Part shown: positions 7,922 through 14,915 of the stretch, one piece after another
How positions within the stretch are numbered: position 1 is the first letter of the stretch
Layout of the letters: each line of letters begins with the position of its first letter
DNA from: JBEBBU01 sp041158225
GTDB lineage: Bacteria; Pseudomonadota; Gammaproteobacteria; Methylococcales; Methylococcaceae
DNA length: 22,884 bases
Assembly (NCBI GenBank): GCA_041158225.1
Contig: JBEBBU010000145.1
Location: 1 to 22,884, forward strand
Direction: 5' to 3'
Program-made: the position numbers and the translations under genes
The notes under the pieces: generated by a model
What the model was told of the DNA's origin: nothing
What the model saw: the letters and a program-made list of their open reading frames with translations, nothing else
Database searches by the model: none

Positions 7922-8209
7922 TCACCGTTTTTTGTCAGTCTGGTTTTCAGGACGTTTGCGATAAAGCGTGACGACATGTCCGATGGACTGTACCAGTGCG
8001 GCTGAAGTGGCTTCACAGGCAGTGCGTGACATTTCTGCACGCTCTTCGCGGTCAGAGGCGTTCATTCTGACCTTGATCAGTTCATGGTGTGCCAGTGCCA
8101 GATCAATTTCCTTGATAACAGCATCGGTCAGACCGGACTGGCCGGTAATCACCACGGGTTTCAGGCTGTGCGCGCGCACCTTGAGGCTTTTCTTGAGTTC
8201 GGGAGACAT
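7922..8209 (-). CDS. yhbY: RNA-binding protein YhbY (CRM domain)
   Basis: The 95-residue protein consists of a single CRM (chloroplast RNA splicing and ribosome maturation) domain and associates with pre-50S ribosomal subunits in E. coli, where it has 97 residues. The GxxG RNA-binding loop appears in VVITGQSGLTDAV, followed by EIDLALAHHELIKVRM and a C-terminal strand HVVTLYRKRPE. It is divergent from rlmE with 61 bp between starts, the same arrangement as in E. coli. It converges with greA, leaving 10 bp between stops and no obvious terminator. Confidence 0.95.
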   Translation of the reverse strand: MSPELKKSLKVRAHSLKPVVITGQSGLTDAVIKEIDLALAHHELIKVRMNASDREERAEMSRTACEATSAALVQSIGHVVTLYRKRPENQTDKKR

Positions 8210-8270
8210 TCCGTTTTTCTCGTCTGGATGATCATGATGTCCTGCATTCTACCCTATATCAGGTTCCTAA

Positions 8271-8906
8271 ATGAGCAAACGTAGCAGCAGTAGTGCAAGA
8301 TGGCTTGCCGAGCATTTCTCAGATGAATATGTCAAGCTGGCTCAGGAAAAGGGATATCGCTCGCGTGCCATTTTCAAGCTGGAAGAGCTGGATCGGCGCC
8401 ATCGTATTTTTCACCCGGGGCAACGCGTCGTCGATCTTGGCGCTGCGCCAGGGGGATGGTCACAGTATGCGGTGCAGAAGGTGGGACGTAACGGACAGGT
8501 CTATGCCATGGATCTTCTGGACATGGAACCTATTCCCCGTGTTGACTTTCTGCGCGGTGATTTTACAGATGAGAGCATGTTCACAGAATTGTTGGCGGGT
8601 ATGGGCGGAGAATATGCACACGTTGTGCTTTCCGACATGGCGCCCAATATGAGTGGGAACCGCAGTGTCGATCAGCACAAGGCCATGTACCTTGCCGAAC
8701 TGGTTGCTGATATGGTGGGTAAAGTGATGGCAAAGGAAGGCACCCTGGTGATCAAGCTTTTTCAGGGTGCTGGCTTTCAGGAGTACCTGCAGATGCTGAA
8801 ACCAAGGTTTTCCCAGATGCATACACGAAAGCCCAAAGCTTCCCGGGACAGAAGTCCCGAGGTTTATCTGGTCGCTCAAGGCTACAGGCCGGCAGCCAAG
8901 CCATGA
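8271..8906 (+). CDS. rlmE: 23S rRNA (uridine(2552)-2'-O)-methyltransferase RlmE (FtsJ/RrmJ)
   Basis: The 211-residue enzyme uses S-adenosylmethionine to methylate the 2'-OH of U2552 in the A-loop of 23S rRNA, a late step in 50S assembly. The K-D-K-E catalytic tetrad is complete at Lys36, Asp122, Lys162 and Glu197, a constant shift of two from the E. coli residues. The SAM-binding motif VVDLGAAPGGWSQYA is at about 53-67. The ATG at 8271 has CAGG about 7 nt upstream. It is followed after 172 bp by ftsH, a conserved neighbour (rlmE/rrmJ-ftsH). Confidence 0.97.
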   Translation: MSKRSSSSARWLAEHFSDEYVKLAQEKGYRSRAIFKLEELDRRHRIFHPGQRVVDLGAAPGGWSQYAVQKVGRNGQVYAMDLLDMEPIPRVDFLRGDFTDESMFTELLAGMGGEYAHVVLSDMAPNMSGNRSVDQHKAMYLAELVADMVGKVMAKEGTLVIKLFQGAGFQEYLQMLKPRFSQMHTRKPKASRDRSPEVYLVAQGYRPAAKP

Positions 8907-9046
8907 TGAATAACTGACTAAGTAGCAAAAACTGTGATACGGTAGACATACGTCTGTCTGCGACAGGAACCTGATGAAGCGTTCCAAGTCAAAACGTTGA
9001 TGGGTGTGCAAACCTGTTTTCGTGCCTTGCGCAAGCGAACATAAAA

Positions 9047-9062
9047 ATCGGACTGATCCGAT
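9047..9062 (+). promoter_or_regulatory. Small hairpin just before the ftsH ribosome binding site
   Basis: ATCGGA (9047-9052) pairs perfectly with TCCGAT (9057-9062) around a four-base loop. It ends two bases before the GGGGAG Shine-Dalgarno (9065-9070). It could shape access to the ribosome binding site, but a 6-bp stem may also be chance. Confidence 0.3.
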
Positions 9063-9078
9063 ATGGGGAGTGAGTATC

Positions 9079-10980
9079 GTGAACGATATGCTTAAGAATA
9101 TCCTGCTTTGGGTGGTCATCGCCGTAGTGCTGATGTCCGTGTTCAATAATTTTGGATCCCGCAAGACGGTGGATTCATCCATGTCCTACTCACAGTTCAT
9201 CAGTGCTGTGAATGAAGGCCAGATAAGACAGGTCACTATTGACGGTCCTATGGTCAAAGGCATGCTGGGCACAGGTGAGAAATTCACTACCTATAGTCCA
9301 GGCGATGCTCATCTGGTGGATGACCTGCTGAAAAACCATGTCGAGATCAAGGCTCAGCCTCCTGAGCAGCAGTCCCTGATCATGCAGATATTCATATCCT
9401 GGTTCCCGATGCTGCTTCTTATCGGCGTCTGGGTATTCTTCATGCGCCAGATGCAGGGTGGAGGAGCTGGTGGCCGTGGCGCCATGTCTTTCGGCAAAAG
9501 CAAGGCCCGTCTGATCGAAGAGGATCAGGTGAAAGTGACCTTTGCTGATGTTGCGGGTGCGGATGAAGCCAAGGAAGATGTGACTGAAATGGTCGACTTC
9601 CTGAAGGATCCAAGCAAATTCCAGAAGCTGGGTGGCAAGATTCCCCGTGGTGCGCTGATGGTGGGGCCTCCAGGTACTGGTAAGACACTGCTGGCTCGTG
9701 CCATTGCAGGTGAAGCCAAGGTTCCTTTCTTTACCATCTCAGGTTCTGATTTTGTCGAAATGTTTGTCGGTGTAGGTGCCTCGCGTGTCCGTGACATGTT
9801 CGAACAGGCTAAGAAGCATGCCCCATGCATCATATTCATTGATGAAATTGATGCGGTTGGCCGTCACCGTGGTGCAGGTCTGGGAGGTGGGCACGATGAG
9901 CGTGAGCAGACCCTGAACCAGTTGCTGGTGGAAATGGATGGTTTTGAAGGTACGGAAGGCATCATTGTGGTAGCTGCCACCAACCGTCCTGATGTTCTTG
10001 ATCCAGCGCTGCTGCGTCCAGGCCGCTTCGACCGTCAGATTACTGTGGGTCTGCCAGATGTAAGGGGAAGGGAACAGATCCTGAAGGTACACATGAAGCG
10101 TATCCCGATGTCTGACAATGTTGAGCCCAAATATCTTGCTCGTGGAACCCCAGGTTTCTCAGGTGCTGACATTGCCAATCTCGTCAACGAAGCGGCCCTC
10201 TTCGCTGCACGCAAGAACAAGCGTGTAGTCGAAATGGAAGATTTCGAGAAAGCCAAGGACAAGATCCTCATGGGTGCAGAGCGCCGCTCCATGGTGATGA
10301 GTGATGAAGAAAAGCGGATGACGGCCTATCACGAAGCAGGTCACGCCATTGTGGGACGTCTGGTTCCTGAGCATGACCCAGTTTACAAGGTAAGCATCAT
10401 GCCTCGTGGTCGTGCTCTGGGTATCACCATGTTCCTGCCAGAACGTGATACCTACAGTGCAAGCAAACAGAAGCTGGAAGGTCAGATTTCCAGCCTGTTT
10501 GGAGGTCGCCTGGCTGAGGAAATCATTTTCGGTCGCGAAAGAGTAACGACGGGTGCCCAGAACGATATCGAACGTGCTACCAAACTGGCTAGAAGCATGG
10601 TAACCCGTTGGGGCCTCTCTGAGCGTCTCGGCCCTCTAGCATACAGCGAAGAAGAAGGTGAGGTTTTCCTGGGACGTTCCGTCACCCAGCACAAGTCAGT
10701 CTCTGAAGAGACAGCAAGGCTGATTGATGAGGAAATCCGCTCCTTCATTGACCGTAACTATGAACGTTCAGAAAAGATTCTGCGCGACAATATGGAAAAA
10801 CTGCATGTCATGGCAGATGCCCTCATGAAGTATGAAACCATAGACCGTCTGCAGATCGATGACATCATGGACGGAAGAACGCCACGTGAGCCGGAAGGCT
10901 GGGTGGATGATGCCAAAAATGGTGGTGATTCCAGCCGCAAGGCCGATGTCACTGAGCTGAAGCCCGCAGAGCAGCACTGA
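9079..10980 (+). CDS. ftsH: ATP-dependent zinc metalloprotease FtsH
   Basis: The 633-residue hexameric AAA+ protease of the inner membrane degrades unassembled membrane proteins and regulators such as LpxC and sigma32 in E. coli. Two transmembrane helices (about 7-24 and 103-122) bracket a periplasmic domain. The AAA+ module has Walker A GPPGTGKT (196-203), Walker B IIFIDEID (251-258) and the second region of homology RPGRFDR (313-319). The zinc protease motif HEAGH is at 418-422. The frame is open back to 9004, but the GTG at 9079 has GGGGAG at 9065-9070 with ideal spacing and gives the family N-terminus. An ATG three codons later is a weaker alternative. A strong terminator follows. Confidence 0.97.
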   Translation: MNDMLKNILLWVVIAVVLMSVFNNFGSRKTVDSSMSYSQFISAVNEGQIRQVTIDGPMVKGMLGTGEKFTTYSPGDAHLVDDLLKNHVEIKAQPPEQQSLIMQIFISWFPMLLLIGVWVFFMRQMQGGGAGGRGAMSFGKSKARLIEEDQVKVTFADVAGADEAKEDVTEMVDFLKDPSKFQKLGGKIPRGALMVGPPGTGKTLLARAIAGEAKVPFFTISGSDFVEMFVGVGASRVRDMFEQAKKHAPCIIFIDEIDAVGRHRGAGLGGGHDEREQTLNQLLVEMDGFEGTEGIIVVAATNRPDVLDPALLRPGRFDRQITVGLPDVRGREQILKVHMKRIPMSDNVEPKYLARGTPGFSGADIANLVNEAALFAARKNKRVVEMEDFEKAKDKILMGAERRSMVMSDEEKRMTAYHEAGHAIVGRLVPEHDPVYKVSIMPRGRALGITMFLPERDTYSASKQKLEGQISSLFGGRLAEEIIFGRERVTTGAQNDIERATKLARSMVTRWGLSERLGPLAYSEEEGEVFLGRSVTQHKSVSEETARLIDEEIRSFIDRNYERSEKILRDNMEKLHVMADALMKYETIDRLQIDDIMDGRTPREPEGWVDDAKNGGDSSRKADVTELKPAEQH

Positions 10981-11004
10981 TAAGCAAAGCGGCTTTGATG
11001 CCAG

Positions 11005-11037
11005 ACCCCCGGTGGTGATGAGCCCCGGGGGTTTTTT
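11005..11037 (+). terminator. Intrinsic terminator of ftsH
   Basis: An 8-bp GC-rich stem (11005-11012 with 11025-11032, ACCCCCGG type) has a 12-base loop and is followed by a T-run to 11037. It closes the rlmE-ftsH transcript. Its last bases overlap the stop codon of the convergent mobA at 11036. Confidence 0.88.
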
Positions 11038-11668
11038 ATTGATCAGGCGCTTCATCGCCTGATCCGGCAGCGAGCTCCTGCAGGGTATTGAAGTTCTGGA
11101 ACTGGGCTTTCATGGCGGGAGTGTGAATGATTTCACACTGGTGCAGCAACAGCCATTCTTGGACGCGTCTTCCTCCCTCTGCCAGATAGTTTCTGAGCAT
11201 GGGGGTCAGCGCTATACCGATCAGCATGAAGAGCGGTTGCAGCCGGTCTCCGTCATGCAGGCAACGTAGTGATGTATCCGATGCAGGAAGCGCCATTAGA
11301 TGATGCAGCAGTTCACTACTGACAAGAGGACTGTCGCAGGGAGCGGTAATGAGATAGGCGGTGTCACAGGCCTTGAGCAGATGGTAAATGCCTCCCAGAG
11401 GCCCACAATGGGGCAATTCCCTGTCGCAGACCACGGGGGAACCCAGTTTGGCATAGTCGTCCAGATTGCGGTTTGCACTGATGACCTGTTGTGCAGAAAC
11501 GCTTTTCAGGACTTTGAGAACATGTGTTGCCATCGTCTCCCCTCTGAACGGCTGCAGTCCTTTGTCCATGCCATTCATGCGGCGACCCTGACCCCCAGCC
11601 AGCAGGCCGCCGGTCAGCTTGGCAGTCGGTATGTAATCCAGCATAATCGTGTTTTCGTGGGAAGTCAT
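11036..11668 (-). CDS. mobA: Molybdenum cofactor guanylyltransferase MobA
   Basis: MobA transfers GMP from GTP to molybdopterin-Mo, making the guanine dinucleotide cofactor used by DMSO reductase-family enzymes. The product has 210 residues from the ATG at 11668. The nucleotide-binding signature LTGGLLAGGQGRRMNGMDKG is at about 18-37, and the metal-binding CDSPL motif is near residue 110. CGPLGGI and GRRVQEWL segments also match the family. A second ATG at 11644 (MLDYIPTAKL) would remove eight residues. Neither start has a good ribosome binding site. No other cofactor gene or molybdoenzyme lies in the window. The start faces a divergent lipoprotein gene only a few bases away. Confidence 0.92.
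   Translation of the reverse strand: MTSHENTIMLDYIPTAKLTGGLLAGGQGRRMNGMDKGLQPFRGETMATHVLKVLKSVSAQQVISANRNLDDYAKLGSPVVCDRELPHCGPLGGIYHLLKACDTAYLITAPCDSPLVSSELLHHLMALPASDTSLRCLHDGDRLQPLFMLIGIALTPMLRNYLAEGGRRVQEWLLLHQCEIIHTPAMKAQFQNFNTLQELAAGSGDEAPDQ
11618..11647 (+). promoter_or_regulatory. Putative sigma70 promoter for the DUF302 lipoprotein, inside mobA
   Basis: TTGGCA (11618-11623) and CATAAT (11642-11647) each match consensus at five of six positions with an 18-bp spacer. Transcription would start near 11654, shortly before the lipoprotein's ribosome binding site. The promoter lies within the 5' coding part of mobA, and its -10 covers mobA's alternative ATG at 11644. Found by eye. Confidence 0.45.
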
Positions 11669-11675
11669 GAGCTTG

Positions 11676-12140
11676 ATGATGTCCTTGCATCGGGTTTTAT
11701 CGGGAGTGCTTTGGGGATTCGCTCTGGCGGGTTGTCATGCTATCGTACCATCCACTCAGGATTACTATGAGCAGGTAGCAACCGGCAAGGACTACGATGA
11801 CGTCCTGCAGGAAGCCGAATTGGCCATCACTGAAGAAAATTTCAGGATGACAGGCCATAACCATATTGGCAGTGTGATCCGCAAACGCGAAGCTGTCCCT
11901 TTCCCCGATTATGACAGTCTGCAGTTCTGTAATCTGACGCTGGCAAGGCAGATGCTTGAGCGTTCACCAATGGTGGTCAGGTGGATGCCATGCAGTGTGT
12001 CGCTCAGAATGGAAGCTGGGAAGGTTTATGTCGGGACGGCTTTGCTGCCAGAAGCAACAGGTGATGATGTTCTGGATGAGATGAGTCGCTCTATTAATGG
12101 GAAACTCAGGCGTATAGTCGATTTTGCCGTACGACCTTGA
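11676..12140 (+). CDS. DUF302 domain lipoprotein
   Basis: The product is a 154-residue predicted lipoprotein. The signal peptide MMSLHRVLSGVLWGFALAGC ends in a lipobox (LAGC, Cys20). The mature part is one DUF302 domain, recognised by ENFRMTGHNHIGSVIRKRE, FCNLTLARQML, the MPCSV strand and the GKVYVGTALLP hairpin. The biochemical role of DUF302 is not established. Its domain fold has been linked to small-ligand or metal binding, but nothing here decides that. The frame is open from GTG 11649, and there are ATGs at 11667, 11676 and 11679. I prefer 11676 because GGGAAG (11659-11664) lies 11 bp upstream and the predicted transcription start is near 11654. It is divergent from mobA and followed by another lipoprotein gene. 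Confidence 0.85.
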   Translation: MMSLHRVLSGVLWGFALAGCHAIVPSTQDYYEQVATGKDYDDVLQEAELAITEENFRMTGHNHIGSVIRKREAVPFPDYDSLQFCNLTLARQMLERSPMVVRWMPCSVSLRMEAGKVYVGTALLPEATGDDVLDEMSRSINGKLRRIVDFAVRP

Positions 12141-12173
12141 GTCCTGTGACGCTGTTATGCTGAGGATACGATA

Positions 12174-12656
12174 ATGACTGTTGTGACAAATAGGAGAATG
12201 CTGGTGGCGGGTCTGGCGGCTGTGCTGGTTGCTTGTGGGCAGCAGGGTGGCGATGGATCACCGATCCAGCAGCCTGGGGCGGCCAGGAGCAATGCTGCGC
12301 CTGTGCAGGCGGGTAACCCTGATCTGGATTTTCCAACCCTTAATCGCGTTGAGTATGTCATGGGTTGCATGCAGGAGCAGGGGGGGCAGAATTACGATAC
12401 GATGTACCATTGCGTTTGTGCTGTTGACCAGATTGACCAGCGTATGACCTACACCGAGTACGATCAGGCACAGACCTTTACCCAGCTTTATGGCATGGGT
12501 GGTGAGCGTGGTGCGGTATTCCGCGACCCGCCTGAATCTGCAAGACTGCGTGATCTGCTGAAACAGGCTAAGGCTGCAGCTGCGAAGGTCTGTTTCCCGG
12601 AAAAGCCGGCGGCCCGCAAAGAGGTGCCGGCGAAGCCGCCTATCAAAAACCGTTGA
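12174..12656 (+). CDS. Lipoprotein of unknown function with four conserved-looking cysteines
   Basis: I do not recognise this 160-residue protein with confidence. It has a lipoprotein signal (basic TNRRM, hydrophobic core, LVAC with Cys21), then a Gly/Gln/Pro-rich linker (22-50). A compact, probably helical domain covers about 55-142 and contains Cys65, Cys80, Cys82 (a C-x-C) and Cys140, which could form two disulfides in the periplasm. A Lys/Pro-rich tail closes the protein. The start at 12174 has GAGG at 12162-12165. An ATG at 12198 is possible but sits too close to its AGGAG. It lies 33 bp after the DUF302 lipoprotein gene and may share its transcript. Similar small Cys proteins may occur near quinoprotein dehydrogenases, but that is only a vague recollection. 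Confidence 0.78.
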   Translation: MTVVTNRRMLVAGLAAVLVACGQQGGDGSPIQQPGAARSNAAPVQAGNPDLDFPTLNRVEYVMGCMQEQGGQNYDTMYHCVCAVDQIDQRMTYTEYDQAQTFTQLYGMGGERGAVFRDPPESARLRDLLKQAKAAAAKVCFPEKPAARKEVPAKPPIKNR

Positions 12657-12670
12657 TGATTATCTGCTCA

Positions 12671-14743
12671 TCAGTCGAAAAAGTTTTCAATTTTGAGCAG
12701 GGGTAGAGCCTTGGCGATGATGGGATCTGCAGCAAAAAGGCGCTGGATGGCATGATCAGTCAGATGATTGGTCAGCGCCAGAAACAGCATGGACTGATCA
12801 AGACACAGATAATCATAGGCAACTGCGCCAGTTGCCGGGTTGACGGCATCATAGAAACCAAAGTCACCATAGATGGGATAACGCTTTGCCAGCTCTTTCA
12901 GGTTGCTGATAGCTGATGCCGGGTCGATCATGATGGCAAGCCCTGCAGCATGTGAGGTTACTACGCCGGGCTTGTAGCTTCTGGTGCCCAGAGGTTCGAC
13001 ACCAAATTCGCCATAGCCGCCGCCTGGCGTAGAACTTGGGGACATACCCCAGACCGGATACCCCAGTGTTTTCAGTGTGTAGTCTTTCTGTATGCTGACA
13101 TGAAGCAGATCGTTGGCGCCAAGGTTTTTCGGGGCCAGTCTGACTTCGTCCAGCATGACAACTGGCATCAGCGCTTCAAACATGCTGCCGCCCCATGAGG
13201 GTACAAAGCGTTTGCCCTCCCATTCGTAATAACCCCCTTCCCAGGTGAAGCCACCTCCTGTTTTGCTACGGCGGTTGACGGGCGTTTTCAGGTGCCAGTC
13301 GTAATACATTTCCGGATAGGTGCGCATCAGGGAGAACCAGTGCTGGGCGGGAACATCACCCTTGCCAATGGCAATGAGACTGCCGAGCCTCGATTCGGCA
13401 TACAGTGCGCCATAGTGATAGATGGAGCGCATGCGCTGGTTGACATAGTAACCGTGTGCCATCCACTGGCGCTCTTCATCATAGAAGAATCTGTAGTCAG
13501 CCTGACGGATGAGACGGGAACAGCGTTCAGCCAGTTCTGGAAAGGCCTGTCTGACCACGATGAGTCCTGATGTCAGCCATGCAGAGTCTACATAGGAAAT
13601 CAGGTTCGTGGTGCGTTCCAGCGTGCTGATGACATAGTAGTTGTAGAAGAAGCCCTGGAAGGTTTCCATCTGGGCCAGACTGTCGAGTGTACTGGTAATC
13701 TTGCGTACCGCGGTGGCATGGTCGATGAAACCAAGCTTGTTGGCGGCGACGACGCTGGCCAGATAAAAACCAATATTGGTGACACTGGTGTAATCGCCGA
13801 GTTGTGCCTGGGTGACATCCACGCTTTCGGGGTGGAACTGGACCCGATCCAGTGGCAGTCCTCTGACCCTGTCTGTCAGTCCGTCCAGTCCGCGCCAGGT
13901 ATCCAGTGCCAGACGTTTTACAAACAGGGTATCCTCGGTGGGCATGCGACTGGGATCTGCCAGAACCTGAGTTGGCCAGCCGTTCAGGCGTTTTTTCAGT
14001 TCAGTGCGTGCTGATGGTTCACCGCCCAGCGCATTTTCCCAGCGCTGCTTGCGAGGGGCCACGATCAGGTCTGTGCCTTCGGGACCGGGTTCGCCGGTCT
14101 TGACCAGTGCAATATCATCAAGGTAGTAGCTGCCGCTGTTAAGCCAGTTGTGAGGCCGGCTGACCCTCAATTCGATTTGATGCAGATTTTTCCAGTCTGT
14201 AATGCCGCTGATATGGTTGAGTGGAATTTCGACCCATTGCCATTCGCTGGTGACCGGGCTGATGATAAACTCGCCCGCCTGCCCGGATTGTGCTTCTGCG
14301 TTATTGCCGCCTGCCATCAGACGCAATTCAAGTTCGGGGGTAAAGCCCTGAGTGGCATCGCCACGTATACGCAGGAATAGATGATCATAATCGGTGGCAT
14401 CTACGGGACTGAAAGCCAGACTGGCGGTGTAGGCAGATGGGCTCTGGTCGGTAGCTACCGGCGCTATCGGGCTGGATGATTTTTCTCCGAACTGATAGTG
14501 CAGTCTCAGTACCTGACTGCCAGGTTTTTTTTCGGTCACACGCTCAAGATGAATACCCAGCTGTTTGTTGCGTTCCGTATGCCAGGCAAGATCCCCCTGA
14601 TCTTCAAAATTGTCCAGAAGATGTTCTTTAAGTGTATGACTGCGCGGGATGTTCAGATCCTGGGCAGCAGCCATGGCCAGCTGGGCGGGTTGTAGCAGAC
14701 TGGCCAGGAAACAGGGAAGCAGCGGTTTGCAGACTTTCAGCAC
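12671..14743 (-). CDS. Exported glucoamylase/GH144-like protein with DUF3131-type domain
   Basis: The 690-residue protein is predicted periplasmic or secreted. The GTG at 14743 gives a clean signal peptide (MLKVCKPLLP..., hydrophobic core, AMA-A cleavage near residue 25). The frame stays open to 14950, but that extension would not encode a signal. Residues about 40-215 look like a carbohydrate-binding beta-sandwich ending in SYYLDDIALV. Residues about 310-480 resemble DUF3131 (YTSVTNIGFYLASVVAA, FFYNYY). The C-terminal part has glucoamylase/GH144 features: GGGFTWEGGYYEWEG, SWGGSMFEALMP (about 516-527), YGDFGFYDAVNP and CLDQSM. GH144 members hydrolyse beta-1,2-glucans, but this protein's substrate is inferred at best. 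It is convergent with the upstream lipoprotein gene (14 bp between stops). Confidence 0.82.
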   Translation of the reverse strand: MLKVCKPLLPCFLASLLQPAQLAMAAAQDLNIPRSHTLKEHLLDNFEDQGDLAWHTERNKQLGIHLERVTEKKPGSQVLRLHYQFGEKSSSPIAPVATDQSPSAYTASLAFSPVDATDYDHLFLRIRGDATQGFTPELELRLMAGGNNAEAQSGQAGEFIISPVTSEWQWVEIPLNHISGITDWKNLHQIELRVSRPHNWLNSGSYYLDDIALVKTGEPGPEGTDLIVAPRKQRWENALGGEPSARTELKKRLNGWPTQVLADPSRMPTEDTLFVKRLALDTWRGLDGLTDRVRGLPLDRVQFHPESVDVTQAQLGDYTSVTNIGFYLASVVAANKLGFIDHATAVRKITSTLDSLAQMETFQGFFYNYYVISTLERTTNLISYVDSAWLTSGLIVVRQAFPELAERCSRLIRQADYRFFYDEERQWMAHGYYVNQRMRSIYHYGALYAESRLGSLIAIGKGDVPAQHWFSLMRTYPEMYYDWHLKTPVNRRSKTGGGFTWEGGYYEWEGKRFVPSWGGSMFEALMPVVMLDEVRLAPKNLGANDLLHVSIQKDYTLKTLGYPVWGMSPSSTPGGGYGEFGVEPLGTRSYKPGVVTSHAAGLAIMIDPASAISNLKELAKRYPIYGDFGFYDAVNPATGAVAYDYLCLDQSMLFLALTNHLTDHAIQRLFAADPIIAKALPLLKIENFFD

Positions 14744-14795
14744 GATGACAGGTATCCAGAGTGGTGATTCAACACGGCAAGCATAGCCCTGTGTA

Positions 14796-14915
14796 TCATG
14801 AACGGTCAATCGGATCGCGACGTCGTATGGTGGGCGATCGGGCCGTCCGTAGCAGGAGCAGGGCGCTTCCCACAATAACCAGAAAAACAATGAGTGTAAT
14901 GAAAAAAGGCAACAT
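14796..14915 (-). CDS. Possible 39-residue single-span membrane protein (DUF2897-like)
   Basis: An ATG-to-TGA frame on the minus strand encodes 39 residues. A short N-terminus and an unbroken hydrophobic helix (LPFFITLIVFLVIVGSALLL, residues 2-21) are followed by a basic tail with RTARSPTIRRRD. This is a classic small inner-membrane protein layout, and the IVGS-LLLLRTA region recalls DUF2897 proteins. GGA lies 7 nt before the ATG. It sits 52 bp upstream of, and in the same direction as, the GH144-like gene. Its first 26 bp overlap the start of mepA on the other strand. Several frames are open here, so chance cannot be excluded. Confidence 0.45.
   Translation of the reverse strand: MLPFFITLIVFLVIVGSALLLLRTARSPTIRRRDPIDRS

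Noticed and set aside
8210..8270. Divergent promoters between yhbY and rlmE
   Set aside because: Only weak AT-rich candidates (for example CTATAT) too close to the rlmE start; no pair of boxes with sensible spacing.
8460..9182. Open minus-strand frame of about 240 codons opposite rlmE and the start of ftsH
   Set aside because: It lies opposite two well-identified genes and has a composition typical of an antisense shadow, with no recognisable motif or ribosome binding site.
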